Positions 33,791 through 46,379 of a DNA stretch of 64,000 bases are shown piece after piece. The notes below the pieces were generated by a model. It had not been told where the DNA came from and searched no databases. It saw only the letters and a program-made list of their open reading frames with translations. The first letter of the stretch is position 1. Every line of letters begins with the position of its first letter. The position numbers were made by a program, and so were the translations under genes. The stretch is taken from the NCBI RefSeq assembly GCF_018143015.1, contig NC_054741.1:42806092-42870091 (forward strand). The letters run 5' to 3'. The stretch comes from Lytechinus variegatus. Taxonomy: Eukaryota > Echinodermata > Echinoidea > Temnopleuroida > Toxopneustidae.

Positions 33791-34657
33791 AATTGACTTT
33801 CCAATATATTTGCACTTCACATGCCCTCCTGACAACCATTCAGTCCTCCCACAAAGACTGAACCTGATCTCTTTAGAATTATGATCTGGTGGACGGACAC
33901 TGAATGGCAATATCACCAACAATAGAAGACCATGCAGCTTCTGGTCATTTAGCTGCTCCAACCTTCCATTCATGTCTGGATCTTAAATACTACTTGAATA
34001 ACTACATACCTTGAATGAAGTACAGGATAAGATGTCTACCATAGTACACACAGCAAGAAAGCCAAATAATCAAATTTGAAAAAAGATCATCAAAACAGCA
34101 CCAGAAATGCTCAATCTTGGTCTAGTTGAATCTAGGGCACATAATAACTTGACACTTGAAAAGGAACACTCATCCGTAAAGAAGAAATGAAGTAGAATTC
34201 AGATGAATTCAGAGAAGGTTGTGCAAGCTGCCTCTCAGCGCTAAGCCTAAATATATGCTTAAGTACACTAAGGTTTGATAGAATACTGTAATTATTTTTT
34301 ATTTGCTTTGTTATGTTTTATTTTAATTCATGAATTTGTACATTCGCCCCTTCAGCGTGTGCTGCTGGTTAATATTTATGTATACACCAATAAAATAAAA
34401 TTAAAAACAAATTCATACCCAATTTTTTCTTTTGCATTCATCTCTCATCTGTGAACGTTTGATGCATTTGTGAGTTAGTTTGTATGCCATTGTGTGTCTT
34501 CTTGATTTGATGTGTTATGATTGTTAATTAAACTGGCTTGTTCTTAAATGATTGATCAATATGTGATGGTGAAATGTATCAGCTACAAAGACTTGGTCTA
34601 TATGGATATACATGTATCAGTACATTTTTATCAATGACTCTACACATGAATTAAAGA
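33791..34657. other. Probable 5' flank/UTR of the minus LINE, then nothing recognised
   Basis: The first 150-200 bp may be LINE 5' UTR. The rest is AT-rich without recognisable genes. Confidence 0.35.
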
Positions 34658-34665
34658 CCCACACT

Positions 34666-35225
34666 CCTAGGGGGCCACTTACATTGGCGAGTGGATACCA
34701 TGCGCGACCAAAACAACACGTAATAAGGATGTCCTTTTCACGATAGGGCACGTTACGTACGTAACGTGATAAGGGTGTCAAAAACACAAAAATAGTGAAA
34801 AAAGGGTATCTATTTCGCTAGGAAAATTACGTGTTTAGGGTCGAATTTGCGGGGATGATGAAACTAAATTAAAATGTTTTATAAAGGATGTCCTTTTTGT
34901 CCCAACACTTTGTGATTAGAGTCCGATTTGCGCGAGGTGTAGAAAGTGGGGTCGTACTAAACCAAATAAGGTAAAGCCGACGACCGAAGGACCCGTAACA
35001 ATAAAACATTCCTGTACTTGTTTGGGGGTTCATTTCAGGGAATATTTGCCAGGAGTATCTTGTTTCCAATACTTGTTAAGGGTAGGGTTTCACGGCCCAA
35101 TACTTGTTAAGGGGTGCATTTTCAAAATATGGAAATTACGTGTTTAGGATGCTTTTCAAGACCCCATGGTCGCGCATGGTATCCACTCGTGAATGGTAGT
35201 GCCGCATATTGTAACCCCCCCCGGG
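34666..35225. mobile_element. MITE with G-run/C-run ends, copy 2 (inverted relative to copy 1)
   Basis: Begins CCTAGGGGGCCACTTACATT and ends ATGGTAGTGCCGCATATTG then AACCCCCCCCGG. The interior (GATGTCCTTTTCACGATAGG, GGGTCGAATTTGCGGGGATG) is the reverse complement of copy 1 at 11229-11747. CCCACACT on both sides (34658-34665 and 35226-35233) is the target duplication, 8-9 bp. Confidence 0.82.
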
Positions 35226-35233
35226 CCCACACT

Positions 35234-36001
35234 GCACTTTTACTGCCACATATAACACTCACAATGAGGAATGAATCACAGTGGTGCTAGGAAGTTAGAA
35301 AACCCCACCAGACAATGAATATATTTCAAGTGTTTAAGTCTGCCATGTTTTGATACAATATTACATTCAATAAAGTTTGTTTGTCTGGGCTCACCAAACA
35401 CTGTAGTGTTGTTGTCTCCACTTAACACTCCGCATGCAGGAGTGCTTTTTCTGGTGGAGTTCACTAACTTTTTAGAATCACCGTACATGTATACAGTATT
35501 AATAAATTACAAAAAATAAAATTCATCAAGACAATGCATTTAATTCTCACACCACAGTGATTGATATTTTCAAACCGGTTGTCAAAAGACAAAAACATTT
35601 CACATTAAATCGATAGTTATTGTCTTTCATAAGTCAGATACACTGCACTGAAACTTATGGTAAATGGGAATACAAAATGGCTGAAGGTTTGCAACAAGGC
35701 TATGCAATAATATGAGGGAAAAAAAACTAATTATTAGAAAGGAATAAAAAAAAATATAGTAATCAATATTGCAATAAACAACATAAAATGTGGAAAAACA
35801 CCAGTGCATTACACAAATCTTTTTAATTTCCCCATTATGATTCTGAATTAGTGATTTCAGTCTCCCTTGTAGAGGTAGAATCTCTGTAGTTATCAACATG
35901 AAACAATGTACATGTTATCTGGTTCATAGTTGTCTGAGAATGATAATTGAGGTTTTTTTTCCTTCATTATGAAAGCAAAAGGAACAGAAACTTATGAGAT
36001 A
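35234..36001. other. Nothing recognised
   Basis: AT-rich; the frames at 35276-35488 and 35627-35899 on the minus strand show no known protein. Confidence 0.35.
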
Positions 36002-36299
36002 TAAACCCCTCAAAAAAAGTTTTGCAACTCAGTTTTGGGGATGATATCTTTTTGTTTAATGAAGTATAAAAGATGAAGCTGGTATCATTGGAAAGTGGAA
36101 TTATTCCTCTTTACAATGACATGCCATTTGCTGTGATTATGTAATCATGGAATGTGTAATCAGACTAATCACCCTGAACATTGAGAAAAGTCAGAAGTGA
36201 AATGTTGCAAAATGCATTGATTTCTAACAAGAGTCTCCGTTTCTATAGAATTTCCACTATGCAGGTGACAGTGAATGTACTCGGTCCATCCTTTTTAAA

Positions 36300-36745
36300 A
36301 ACTAGTTGTCTTGTACTGTCCTGTCTCTTGTTTTGTCTTGTCTTCTACGTCTTGTCATCCCCTCTCTCTGTTTTTTCCTGTCTTGCGCAACATATCCTTT
36401 ACAAGGAAGACCTCTTTGTGTGAAAAGCTTTGCATTTGTTCAGTTTTTATGTTTCCGTCAATATGATTTCTTTTTCTCTTTTTCTTTCCTGTAATACATG
36501 CATGTACGCATATAGTAAGTCGACTATAATTTCTTCTTTTCCAAGGGGATCCACAATTTTACAAGCTTTGCTTTTTAGTGGATCCCCCTCATTTCCATAT
36601 CCATTTATGCTCTATATTATACTGTGTTTTTTTTACGAAGTAAGAATGCCCTTCTGTAAAATTGTATTTGATTTATATTGTTTTATATTACTTTGTATTA
36701 TGTTTTGAATGGAAATGAAATAAAAGAATTGAAATTGAAAAAACA
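36300..36745 (+). mobile_element. LINE 3' end fragment inserted in the TA MITE
   Basis: Contains the 3' UTR stem-loop (36545-36587) and ends GAATGGAAATGAAATAAAAG, like the 3' end of the LINE at 12.4-20.5 kb. The 5' limit is approximate; no coding sequence remains. Confidence 0.65.
36545..36587 (+). ncRNA. LINE 3' UTR two-tier stem-loop, copy 2
   Basis: Outer stem GGGGATCCAC (36545-36554) with GTGGATCCCC (36578-36587), 10 perfect pairs. Inner stem AAGC-TTT-GCTT, followed by TTTA. Outer-stem bases differ from the other copies but pairing is kept. Confidence 0.72.
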
Positions 36746-37076
36746 ATTGGAAATTCGCTATTGGAAACGACGCATTTTGCAACATTTCATTTCTAGGATT
36801 GCTGCGTATTATCATGTCTGTGTATTTCATGATAACACTAGCATTACAAATGACACATGATTGTAAAGAAGAATAATCTTCTTTTCTAAAGATATCACTT
36901 TTACACATGATGATGGCACATTTAAAAAATTATTAGCACTCAAACTTGAGTTGCAAAACTTTTTTTGAGGGGTTTACAATAAACAGAATTTTCAAATTTT
37001 TGCTCTTCATAAATTTAGAAAAGAGTTAGAATGTGTTGGAAAATAAACCTGATTTTGAAATACAGGCCATAGATTC

Positions 37077-37700
37077 AAAATACAGATAAAGTGGGGGTAG
37101 ATTTGACATGTTCCTTTGAGTTGTGTATTGATGTGTCAGAACTTCATCTCTATTACCAGCAGTGCAAGTGTATCTTATAACTGTTTCCAAGAGACTTCAT
37201 TGAATAAATTTCTTTATGATGCAACAGAAACACCTTATTTGCCTTTACATCCTTCTGAATCAGATACATTTCTATTACCATGCACATTACATACTGTACA
37301 TTACGGTGTGTTAGTCATACCAACACGATCGATACGAGAGGCTGATCCAAGCTATTGTATTATTTGAATGACAATCCATTCATCACTTTGCAATCGTTTT
37401 CATGGGTGTGACTGCCACACTGAGGTTGCTTTTTGGCCTCACTTTAGCGCAAAATCGCTAAATATATTCAGCATATTTTCCTTATATCTGAAGCAAATGA
37501 AGATACTTATGGTGGCATGAAGCCTGCCAATATTCTCGTTGATACATCCTCTTTCATATCAATGTTGAGATTGTGCATTTATTACTGATATTCATAATAA
37601 ATCTGATCAATAACAGTGTATGTGCAATTTTTTTTACCAAAAACATACAAATTTTGGCAAAAAGTCTCAATTCTTTCAAAAGCTATATCAACCGACTTTA
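37077..37700 (+). mobile_element. Relic related to the inverted element at 52.4-54.1 kb
   Basis: An 83-aa frame (37116-37367) ends VLVIPTRSIREADPSYCII, resembling the TPTKAIREADGSYCVEIV end of the small ORFs at 52.5 and 54.0 kb. Downstream sequence (GGGTGTGACTGCCACACTGA, CACTTTAGCGCAAAATC) also aligns with 54.06-54.12 kb. The function of the peptide is unknown. Confidence 0.55.
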
Positions 37701-39100
37701 AATCGAAAAATAAAGGGATTGTAGTAAATTCTACCGACAAAATAATAGATAATTTCGCATTTTATTAAGGCCTATTTCCATTTTCTGGGTTGAAAATGTG
37801 ACAATATACATCATTATATCCAAGTCTCCGATATGCAGTAAAAAAGCTATATTTCTGAAAATTGAATTTTCAAGTTTGAGACATTATAAGTTTGTGACTG
37901 AAAAATGATGTCAATTTGCAATTTCGTCCACTTAATAGTTGTACATTAGGAAAGTTTTCTAGAAATTTTTGAGGCGATTCCACTAATTTCTTTGGATTTA
38001 TGGTAAATCATGTATTCCGCCAATTTTCAATTTTTGGGAAAAAATATCAAAATTACAGTTTTCTTATTAAAATCTCAGCCAAATTACCTTTTCATCACCC
38101 ATGAATAGTATCAACTTGTAGAAAATTTATTTATCTTTCATATGACACTAATTTCGTGGCTCATGAATGTTTGTGTCGGAATCTATGTACGAAAATCCAA
38201 ATCCCATGAATATGGCAGCCATTTTGGACGTTATCTTGAATTTGAACCCCATGGAAAAACATTTCGTTTTGGGAACATCAAAATTCATTCACTAGACATC
38301 TTACGGATTACAAAAATGTAGGTTAAAAAAAAATATCATTCGGGTGCATGGGAACCCTATCTCTCTACCAGATTAGAATTATGAACTTTAACACAGCCTT
38401 TCGAGAAAAGCCCCCCCCCCCTCGGTTTTACAAAAGGGTGGGGCCATCCCCGTTCCGCGAACGCAGACGATTGTCATAAGCTGGTCAGGGAGATGGGTTA
38501 CTGTGCAAGAATTTTGTGTTATTGTCTTCGGTTAGTCATTCATGTGGATGAATATCAATATTTATATGGATGTATCCCAGTTATTAAAATAAAAAACATG
38601 CCTGGCGTGTACACCGTTGGATAACGCAGAGTTCTAAGGTAAAGTAAAACAAATATTGCAGTGCAGAACTACATTATGCAAGTGCACAGTGAATGTTTTG
38701 TCAAATCTATATTTTTATTCTCTTCTAGGCCAAATTCTCTACACATTCACAAGGTAATTATGCACTGGTAAGCGAGAGCTGGCATAGCAGAATGGCATGC
38801 CGGCCCGCATCATTTTATAGCAGGCTGGTCGCTACTTGCTTTTATAACAAGGGATTGAGTGACCATTGGTTGATCTCTGGCACGAAGTGTCAATTACACT
38901 TAACAAATGGCAAAACATTCACATACCAACACACAAAGCTTGTGACAAAAATCACAGCACCCGAAAACATAACACAATGTGCTCTGGAGTGAAATTTGGA
39001 TGTCTACTCTTTGTAACTGCTGGAAATGGCACGCCATGTATTACTCATACTCAAAGATTGCTGTCTGAAACAAAGTCAGGGAGGTCATTCATATAGACCA
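37701..39100. other. Nothing recognised
   Basis: AT-rich with a C-run near 38410. The frames at 38792-38992 and 38866-39096 have no recognisable product. Confidence 0.35.
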
Positions 39101-40214
39101 ACAAGTGGAATGCCTCTGGCCGTCTCACCTGCATCACGCGTTTCAATATAGCAGCAGTGCTGACTTTGAATACTACTCTAACTCGCACAAGATGTTCAGT
39201 GATACATGGTTACTCTTATGTCCACTTTTTTATGAACTAGACCAATAAACTTACAGAGATATGATGGTTATTCAACAAAAAACCCCAACATAGCCAAAGT
39301 TCATTGACCTTACATGACCTTTGACCTTGATCATGTGACCTGAAACTCGAACAGGATGTTCAGTGATACTTGATTACTCTTATGTACAAGTTTCATGAAT
39401 CAGATCCATAAACTTTCAAAGTTATGATGTTAATTCAACAGATACACCCAATTCGGCCAAAGTTCATTGACCTTTGACCTTGGTCATGTGACCTGAAACG
39501 CGCACAGGATGTTCAGTGATACTTGATTACTCTAATGTCCAAGTTTAATGAACTAGACCAATAAACTTTCAAAGTTATGATGGTAATTCAACAGATACCC
39601 CCGATTCGGCCAAAGTTCATTGACCCTAAATGACCTTTGACCTTAATCATGAGACCTGAAACTTGCACAAAATTTTCAGTGATGCTTGATTACTATTGTG
39701 TCCAAGTTTCATGAATCAGATCCATAAACTTTCAAAGTTATGATGGGAATTCAACAGATATCCCCAATTCGGCCAAAGTTCATTGACCCTAAATGACCTT
39801 TGACCTCGGTCATGTGACGTGAAACTCATGTAGGATGTTCAGTGATACTTGATTAACCTAATGTCCAAGTTTCATGAACTAGGTCCATATATTTTCTAAG
39901 TTATGATGACATTTCAAAAACTTAACCTCAGGTTAAGATTTCGATGTTGATTCCTCCAACATGGTCTAAGTTCATTGACCCTAAATGACCTTTGACCTTG
40001 GTCATGTGACATGAAACTCTAATAGGATGTTCAGTAATACTTGATTAACCTTATGGCCAAGTTTTATTAACTAGGTCCATATACTTTCTAAGTTATGACG
40101 TCATTTCAAAAACTTAACCTCAGGTTAAGATTTGATGTTGACGCCGCCGCCGTCACCGCCGCCGTCGGAAAAGCGGCGCCTATAGTCTCACTTTGCTTCG
40201 CAGGTGAGACAAAA
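39101..40214 (+). mobile_element. HINE/pearl-like element, copy D (complete)
   Basis: ACAAGTGGAATGCC start, five tandem units with TGACCTTTGACC, a GCC-rich microsatellite near 40140-40165, then GTCTCAC...GTGAGAC and an A-run. Very similar to copy A, so the family has been active fairly recently. Confidence 0.85.
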
Positions 40215-40215
40215 A

Positions 40216-40480
40216 GAGCAGAGGCCCAAGGATAGACCCCTAGGACACTCCAGAAGATAGAATTGATGTGCCACTCTTGGCTTCCTCTAGTGCCACTTGT
40301 TGGATATGTCCTATGAGGAATTCACAGATCCAGGACAAGAGCTGACCTCCGATACCAGAAAGCGTTCATGTGGTACCCAGTTGAAGGCCTTCGAAAAATC
40401 AATCAGGATTACATCAATCTTTTGCTTGTCCCATAAGCCTGCGGCAAGATTTTGGACTGCTTTTTCTTTTAACAAAAAGA
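40216..40480 (-). mobile_element. LINE reverse-transcriptase scrap
   Basis: On the minus strand: KQKIDVILIDFSKAFNWVPH (motif A), then GGQLLSWICEFLIGHIQQVA and GSILGPLLF after frame changes. A Jockey/CR1-superclade RT piece of about 85 codons abutting the 3' end of HINE copy D. Confidence 0.75.
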
Positions 40481-41039
40481 TAGCTTGAAAATATTTATAG
40501 TATGAAGGTAAAATAAAAAAATGCACTGTGAAGTACTGACTGTTCATATAGAGTTTAAATTTCAATTTGCTTTTTTCTGAAAAGCTTTACAAATTAAACA
40601 AGTTAAAAACAACTGGGGGTCCATGAACTAAAGCATTGGAGAAAGTAAAATGATGAGACATACCTGAAGATATTCCTTGTGGTCGAAAAGAGAGTGGATG
40701 TCTGACTGTGCTTGTTTCATCAATGAAGTTTAAGGATGCACAGAAAAGTCCAGAGAGAGCATTCACAAGGTCACCCCATGCCCAGTCAATACTAAAGAAA
40801 AAAGGAAGACATTTTCATCTGGTAAATCTGAATTTTGACAAATGTACACTAAAATCTTCCCCATGACTGGCCAATACTACAACAAACCCTTTTATCGTTA
40901 TAAATTTAATTGGATAATGCAGTGACAGTGCAATTCACTGCCTTTCAATAATGCTGAAACTAAAATTGCATGTTTATGTTACCTCATACATATCAAATAG
41001 AATATGAAACAAGGCAAAAGCGATTTGTGTCTCACCTGG
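40481..41039. other. Nothing recognised
   Basis: AT-rich sequence without ORFs or repeats that can be assigned. Confidence 0.35.
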
Positions 41040-41352
41040 AAATTATGAAAATACTTACCTGATTTTCTTATTTACGAGATAACTCATACATCTACTTGAT
41101 TTGCTAGTTCAGCCCTCTGGACTGCCATACCCGAATAGAACTCCCAAGGATTTAAAAAGCGCGAGCGCGCCCTCTCCCGTTCAGGCTTACTACCCATGAT
41201 CACCGCGCAACTAGCGTCCATCTTCCTCACCTTTCGCAAGCCCATACGTTGAAACATGTTGCTACGCAAGGCGGAGGGTCGGTGGGAGGGTATCAAGTAG
41301 ATGTATGAGTTATCTCGTAAATAAGAAAATCAGGTAAGTATTTTCATAATTT
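41040..41352. mobile_element. Fold-back element of 313 bp, relative of the adjoining 6.5-kb element
   Basis: The left 60 bp (AATTATGAAAATACTTACC...) is repeated inverted at the right end (...GGTAAGTATTTTCATAATT). The interior at about 41095-41230 matches, in reverse, 47695-47830 at the right end of the neighbouring large element (GCGCGAGCGCGCC and ACCGCGCAACTAGCGTCC). It abuts or overlaps the left terminus of that element by a few bases. Confidence 0.7.
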
Positions 41353-41815
41353 ACTTCAATAACTCCATACATCTACTTGATTTGCTAGACCAGCACGGAC
41401 TCAAACCGTAGGGAGGCATGTTTTCAATTGTAAGCCTAAGAAAATTTAAAAGAAAAAACAAAAACAACGAATTTTAGGGAGAGGGGGAAAAAGCCGCAGC
41501 TGCTTTAAGCGCCGAAGCAGCAAATCTCGCCTCGCTGGACGGAATGTCCTTCAAGTAGAAAGAAGTGAAGGAGTTAGTTGAGCGCCAAAAGGCGGCCCTC
41601 AAAAATGTCCTCGAGAGGAATGCCCTGTATACTCAGGAATACTAAGTATCATGGGCCCTCGGCCTAGTGTCAGGAGAACAACATCACCTGCTGACTAGAG
41701 CGTAAGAATTGAAATTTGTTGAAAATTTCAACAAGAATCGTGATCGGAAAACTGAAGCTTTTAAGGCTCAGTAAGTGATCAATCGACCAATCTGAGAAGG
41801 CGAGATATCTCAGAA

Positions 41816-42052
41816 CCCCTACCGAAATTAAGCGTGCCGCTTGCTAGTAACTAGCATGCGACTAGCAGGGCACTCGCTTAATAAGCGAGTGCATGCTAGC
41901 GAACAGTCCCTGCTCGCTAAAAGATCGCTTAACTATTACTCTGCACGCATATCACACGCTTATTAAGCTAACCGCATGCTAGTTACTAGCATGCCGCAAG
42001 CTTGCGCAAGCTAGTCGCACGCTTCCCGCAAGCTTGGAAATTTCTGTAGGGG
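41816..42052. mobile_element. 238-bp MITE family, copy 3 (inside the 6.5-kb element)
   Basis: 237 bp, nearly identical to the copies at 22999 and 23511, missing one T in the left end (GAAATTAAGCG). AA on both sides (41814-41815, 42053-42054) is the 2-bp target duplication. It is younger than the element it sits in. Confidence 0.88.
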
Positions 42053-44884
42053 AAGCCTCCGCGTGGGAGAAAGCGCCCAGAATTCGATATCTGTCTCAAA
42101 TGCGTGAGGGCAGAAATCTGCAGAATTCTGATAGAGAGCTGTGGTAAAAAGTTACTAGCGGTCCGAAGGGGACTAGGAACGACGGAGAGTAGGGATTTAG
42201 GAAGAAAACCACTCGTAAGGCAGACAAGGGTCGAGAAAGCGACTGAGTGCCATCCTGTTAATAAGGAATGCCGCGGACATGTTGCCTATGTAGAATAGAG
42301 CAGTCTGGTCAAAACAGCTCAACCGGGCGTGTCAGGGATACAGCGCGGTACACATCACGACAAAAGTGTGTTAGACCGAGTGATCGAGAGAGAACTCAGG
42401 ATCCCCTTTCTCCCATACTGATTGAAGCACCCATCTGAGGGTGCAGTGCCCGCGGTGGAAGAGGTGGCTTGGCTCAAGCCACCATCGCCGAGAGAGCCCG
42501 TGAGGCTAGGCTGCGATGGCTGTCCGCTGGGCGGGGGAATCCCTAGCAGCAGCAAGTGTACGCCAGAGGGAGCTGGCGAAAAAAAATCTGTCACGATATT
42601 ACGTGTAAACGACCATCAAGAGATGCTCTAAACGAACAGACATCGCCAGATATGATACCTCAACCGTTACATTCCCAACGGAATCGAATGAGGTAGCAAC
42701 GGCCCTGTCCTATCAAGTTAGGGACGGAAACTGGCTAAGAGTGTCGAAGTCCTCGCTTGAAGAAACAAGCGAAGGAGACTTGAGGAAGTAAACACAAAAT
42801 TTCCATCAGTCTGCGGTGAGAACCAGTTGTTTATGAAAACAGTCACAAGGCCTGTTTCTCAGGTGATCGTAAGAGCGAGCACCGCCGGCGCCGGTTGCGG
42901 CAGCGTGGAACAGTCCGATATCGGTAAGATAAGGAGCTCCAAAAAGCTGCGGGGGGGCGGCAAAAATGACGCCCTAAGCAGCGGGGGATGAGAATCTAAA
43001 TTTCTAAGAGGAACTCCAGTGAAGTAAATCACTTACATGGAGAGGCTCATCCACAGTCGGCCCGAGAGAAGGCGGGTCGTAGTGATCGTGGTTAGGAAGG
43101 CATAAGCATACATTCATCCACTGTTACATCATCCTCGGTCGTGCGGTGACCCTGGCCACATGCCTTGCATGGAAGGAGGATGAAAGCAGCATGCGGGGCG
43201 ACTCGAGTGTGCCGTGAAAAAATTTCTAAGAAAGAAGCCGATTCGACTAACGGGCACGGTAAAGACATCCACCGTAGACCACTCCGCACAAGGAGGGAGC
43301 GGCGGAGACGCCCGCAAGATTGACCCACATAGAGGGCAGTCTATAAGATAGACAGTTAGAGCTCGACCGATGGTCTGGCGGTGTACAGTTTGGTGTGAAC
43401 TCGCCGACCCGGTACGGTGGGTGTGCCCAGAAAGTAGGCATAGAATGCCGACAGAGAATCCTGGGGCTTTAAACAAGTTTGAACGCGCGTACATAGCCAA
43501 CAATCTCATGAGATGTACGGCGGTTACTTTCCTCCGAGATGATGTTTACCCAACCGGGAAAGACTCGGGGAACAGCTGTGAATGTCAACAGGAGGGATAT
43601 CTAGCATATGAAAAGCTGATTCCTTCCACGTATTCGGTGCGGGTGCTGCCGGCGGTGTCCGGGGGACGACCGGTGATGGCAGCTCGGGCAGGGTTCGTAC
43701 GAGCCGCCCGAATACGAGACAAATAGGTTAACATAACCATAATGCACCGGGTGGTGAAGGCATAGCGATTATTAAGCACAGGAGAACTTTTAATCGCCGT
43801 GACATTCAGATCCGATATACATACTCATAAGCTCAGAGAGCTATGAGATAGTGAGACATACCGCTGAGCGGTGATGGTGCTCATATCAGAGTCGCCCTCT
43901 CTTCAGCGGCGATCGCTGGAGAACGGGTGTCTGTACTAGCCCTGACTCTGGCGTTGCAAGGGTAGGAGCTAAGTAAGACAGGGCACCCTTACTTTCGAAT
44001 AGAAAGTGAGGTTCAGGCCAGAAAAGCGACGGTCCCGTCGCCTGGGCGGACGGTCCGCGGACGTGATAGGTTGTCCTCTCAAAGCAGCCAAACATTCTCA
44101 TGAGAGAAGTGCGGCATGCGGTATGTAAGAGATTCATACCTCCAATCTACGGGCCCGCTTAGGGGGAAGAATGGAGAGAGTTACCGCTGAAGGAGTCGTC
44201 GCCGTATGTGAGCTTGACGTAGAGGGCGAATTCGGGAGTACCTGCATAATAATCGCCCCCCCCCCCCGCCTCTGCCTTCTCGCTAGCCTCGAGAGGCTTG
44301 AAAAATTTCGAGACGGCGGCGCCGGAGCCTGGCGCTTCCGGGCAGCAGCAGAGCGGGGGTGGGTTTACACCCACGGAGCTGGCGGCTTCCTCGTCGTAGG
44401 AGCCGCCTCGTCTAGAGCGACCCCGTCACTCTCCGAGACCCCCAATTCGGCCGATTGAGCTCGGAGCGCCTGAAGAGGCGGGGCGAGAAAATATGGACTC
44501 CCTTGCTTCATCAATACCCCCGCTCGGAGGGTAGATGTGAGGTAGATACTTGTCAAGCAGCGCCTGAGCGCTTACTGAAAAGTCGACCGCGGGATAGGGG
44601 TTGTCCTCGTAAAGGGAGTCTCGCTCTATGGACTGAACCGGGGGGTTGTCCAGTAAGCGCCGGGGTGGCCCCGCGTGTCGGCTGGGACACGTGCTCTGAG
44701 ATCGACGAAAATGCTGGAAAGCACACGCGATCTTGGGGCACCCGGTTAGTCGGTGCACTGGCTGGCGATTTAACAGAATCACTCGAGGATTTCCCGGGTG
44801 TCTGGTGGTTATTGCCCACTTGTCTCGCTTGATGCTCAGGGGCATCAGCGGGGTGAGTAGACGTCGAGGGTGGGGTGAACCCGC

Positions 44885-45725
44885 ACTACTCGAAAGCAGA
44901 ATGTAGCAGCATGAATAGCTGTAACATCTGACCACCAACACAAGGGTCTGAAGGAGGGACGCCCATGGCAACAGGGCTGGCCGACCTCACCTTCGACCTC
45001 TTCTTCTTCGCGGCCTCCGCCGGTGTGGCCGGGGCAGAAGAAGGCACAAGAGGCACGGGTGATTTCTTACGATTTGCCGCCCCTGGCAGGGCGGCCGTCA
45101 ACAACGAAACTTCACCCGAATCTGACGGGGTCAGATTGTGGTCACAGACTGATGTGTGACGCCTCTCGCGGTAGCAGAATGTAGCAGCATGAATAGCTGT
45201 AACATCTGACCACCGACACAAGGGTCTGAAGGAGGAACGCCCATGGCAGCAGGGCTGGCCAACCTCTCCTTCGACCTCTTCTTCTTCTTCTCTTTCTGCG
45301 GGCTCCGCCGGCGTGGCCGGGGAAGAAGGCATGAGAGGCACGGGTGATTTCTTACGATTTGCCGCCCCTGGCAGGGCGGCCGCCGACAATGAAACTTCAC
45401 CCGAATCTGACGGGGTCAGATTGTGGTCACAGCCCGATGTGTGATGCCTCTCGCGGTAGCAGAATATAGCAGCATAACATGTATGACTGTAACATCTGGC
45501 CACCGATAAGAGGGTCTGAAGGAGGAATGCCCATGGCAACAGGGCTGGCCGACCTCTCCTTCGACCTCTTCTTCTTCTTCTTATTTTGCGGGCTCCGCCG
45601 GCGTGGCCGGAGCAGAAGAAGGCACAAGAGGCACGGGTGATCTCTTACGATTTGCCGCCCCTGGCAGGGCGGCCGCCAACAACGAAACTTCACCCGAATC
45701 TGACGGGGTCAGATTGTGGTCACGA
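44885..45725 (-). repeat. Three tandem units of about 280-290 bp, coding-like on the minus strand
   Basis: GGGTCTGAAGGAGG recurs at 44944, 45222 and 45512. Each unit, read on the minus strand, includes SDSGEVSL, LPGAANRKKSPVPL and a run of acidic or basic residues. The units differ by scattered substitutions and short indels, so the array is not a sequencing artefact. Confidence 0.75.
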
Positions 45726-46379
45726 TCAGATTGTGGTTACAGTCTGTGTGACGCCTCTCGCGGTCAGGGGCTGGGCGATCTCTCCCGATGCTGTCAACGG
45801 AGGACGACTTATACGGCAGAGATCCTGACCTGTGCCGGGGGGAGAGAACCGCACTCTCCCTCCGGACTTCTGGTGACCCGGTAGCCGGTGGGTCGCATAG
45901 CCCTATGGGTGCTGCGGCGGCAGGACCTAGTTTAGGCTTGGAAGCCTTGGCTACCACTTTTTCCTTTGTCCGAGACCGTGGCACCACAGTCTCGGCCTTC
46001 CTTCTCTTAGCATCCGACCGCAAATTCGGAATGCTGATCGACGCACCCTCATACTCACCGCCGCTGGGCGCTCACCGCGGCGTCCCTCCTGCTCGCCTGG
46101 AGGCGGCCGACTTCTGTAACTTGCAATCGGGGCGGTCCCCGTGGAGGGCACCAGGTATTCTGGGGCTGTGTTAGTCCCATTCAAAGATACCTCTCTCTAC
46201 CCTGAAAAAGGAATAACAAGAATTTTTCTTTTTCTTTTTTTTTTTTTACAAAGATCTCGCTTAGATTAAAAGTGGAGACCGGAGTGGTCTTTCCCTCCTC
46301 CTAAAAGGAGTTTGTTTGAGCAAACAGAACAAAACAAGAGGGGAGGGGTAGGGAGGAAGAAGAACCTAAGAATAGTTTA

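Larger units (their letters stand above)
36004..36974. mobile_element. Tc1/mariner-type MITE split by a LINE 3' end
   Basis: AACCCCTCAAAAAAAGTTTT at the left and its complement at the right form a long terminal inverted repeat that extends through GCAACTCA. TA on each side (36002-36003, 36975-36976) fits a TA target. An inner inverted pair GAAATGTTGCAAAATGC (36199-36215) and GCATTTTGCAACATTTC (36771-36787) shows the element was largely palindromic. The middle is a LINE 3' UTR fragment. No transposase. Confidence 0.72.

Noticed and set aside
33785-33973. Short minus-strand ORF upstream of the 2A LINE frame
   Set aside because: Could be LINE 5' sequence, but it contains no known ORF1 motif and is too short to judge.
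43370-43726. 118-aa plus-strand gene
   Set aside because: Open by GC-rich composition; no homology recognised and overlapping minus-strand frames are equally open.
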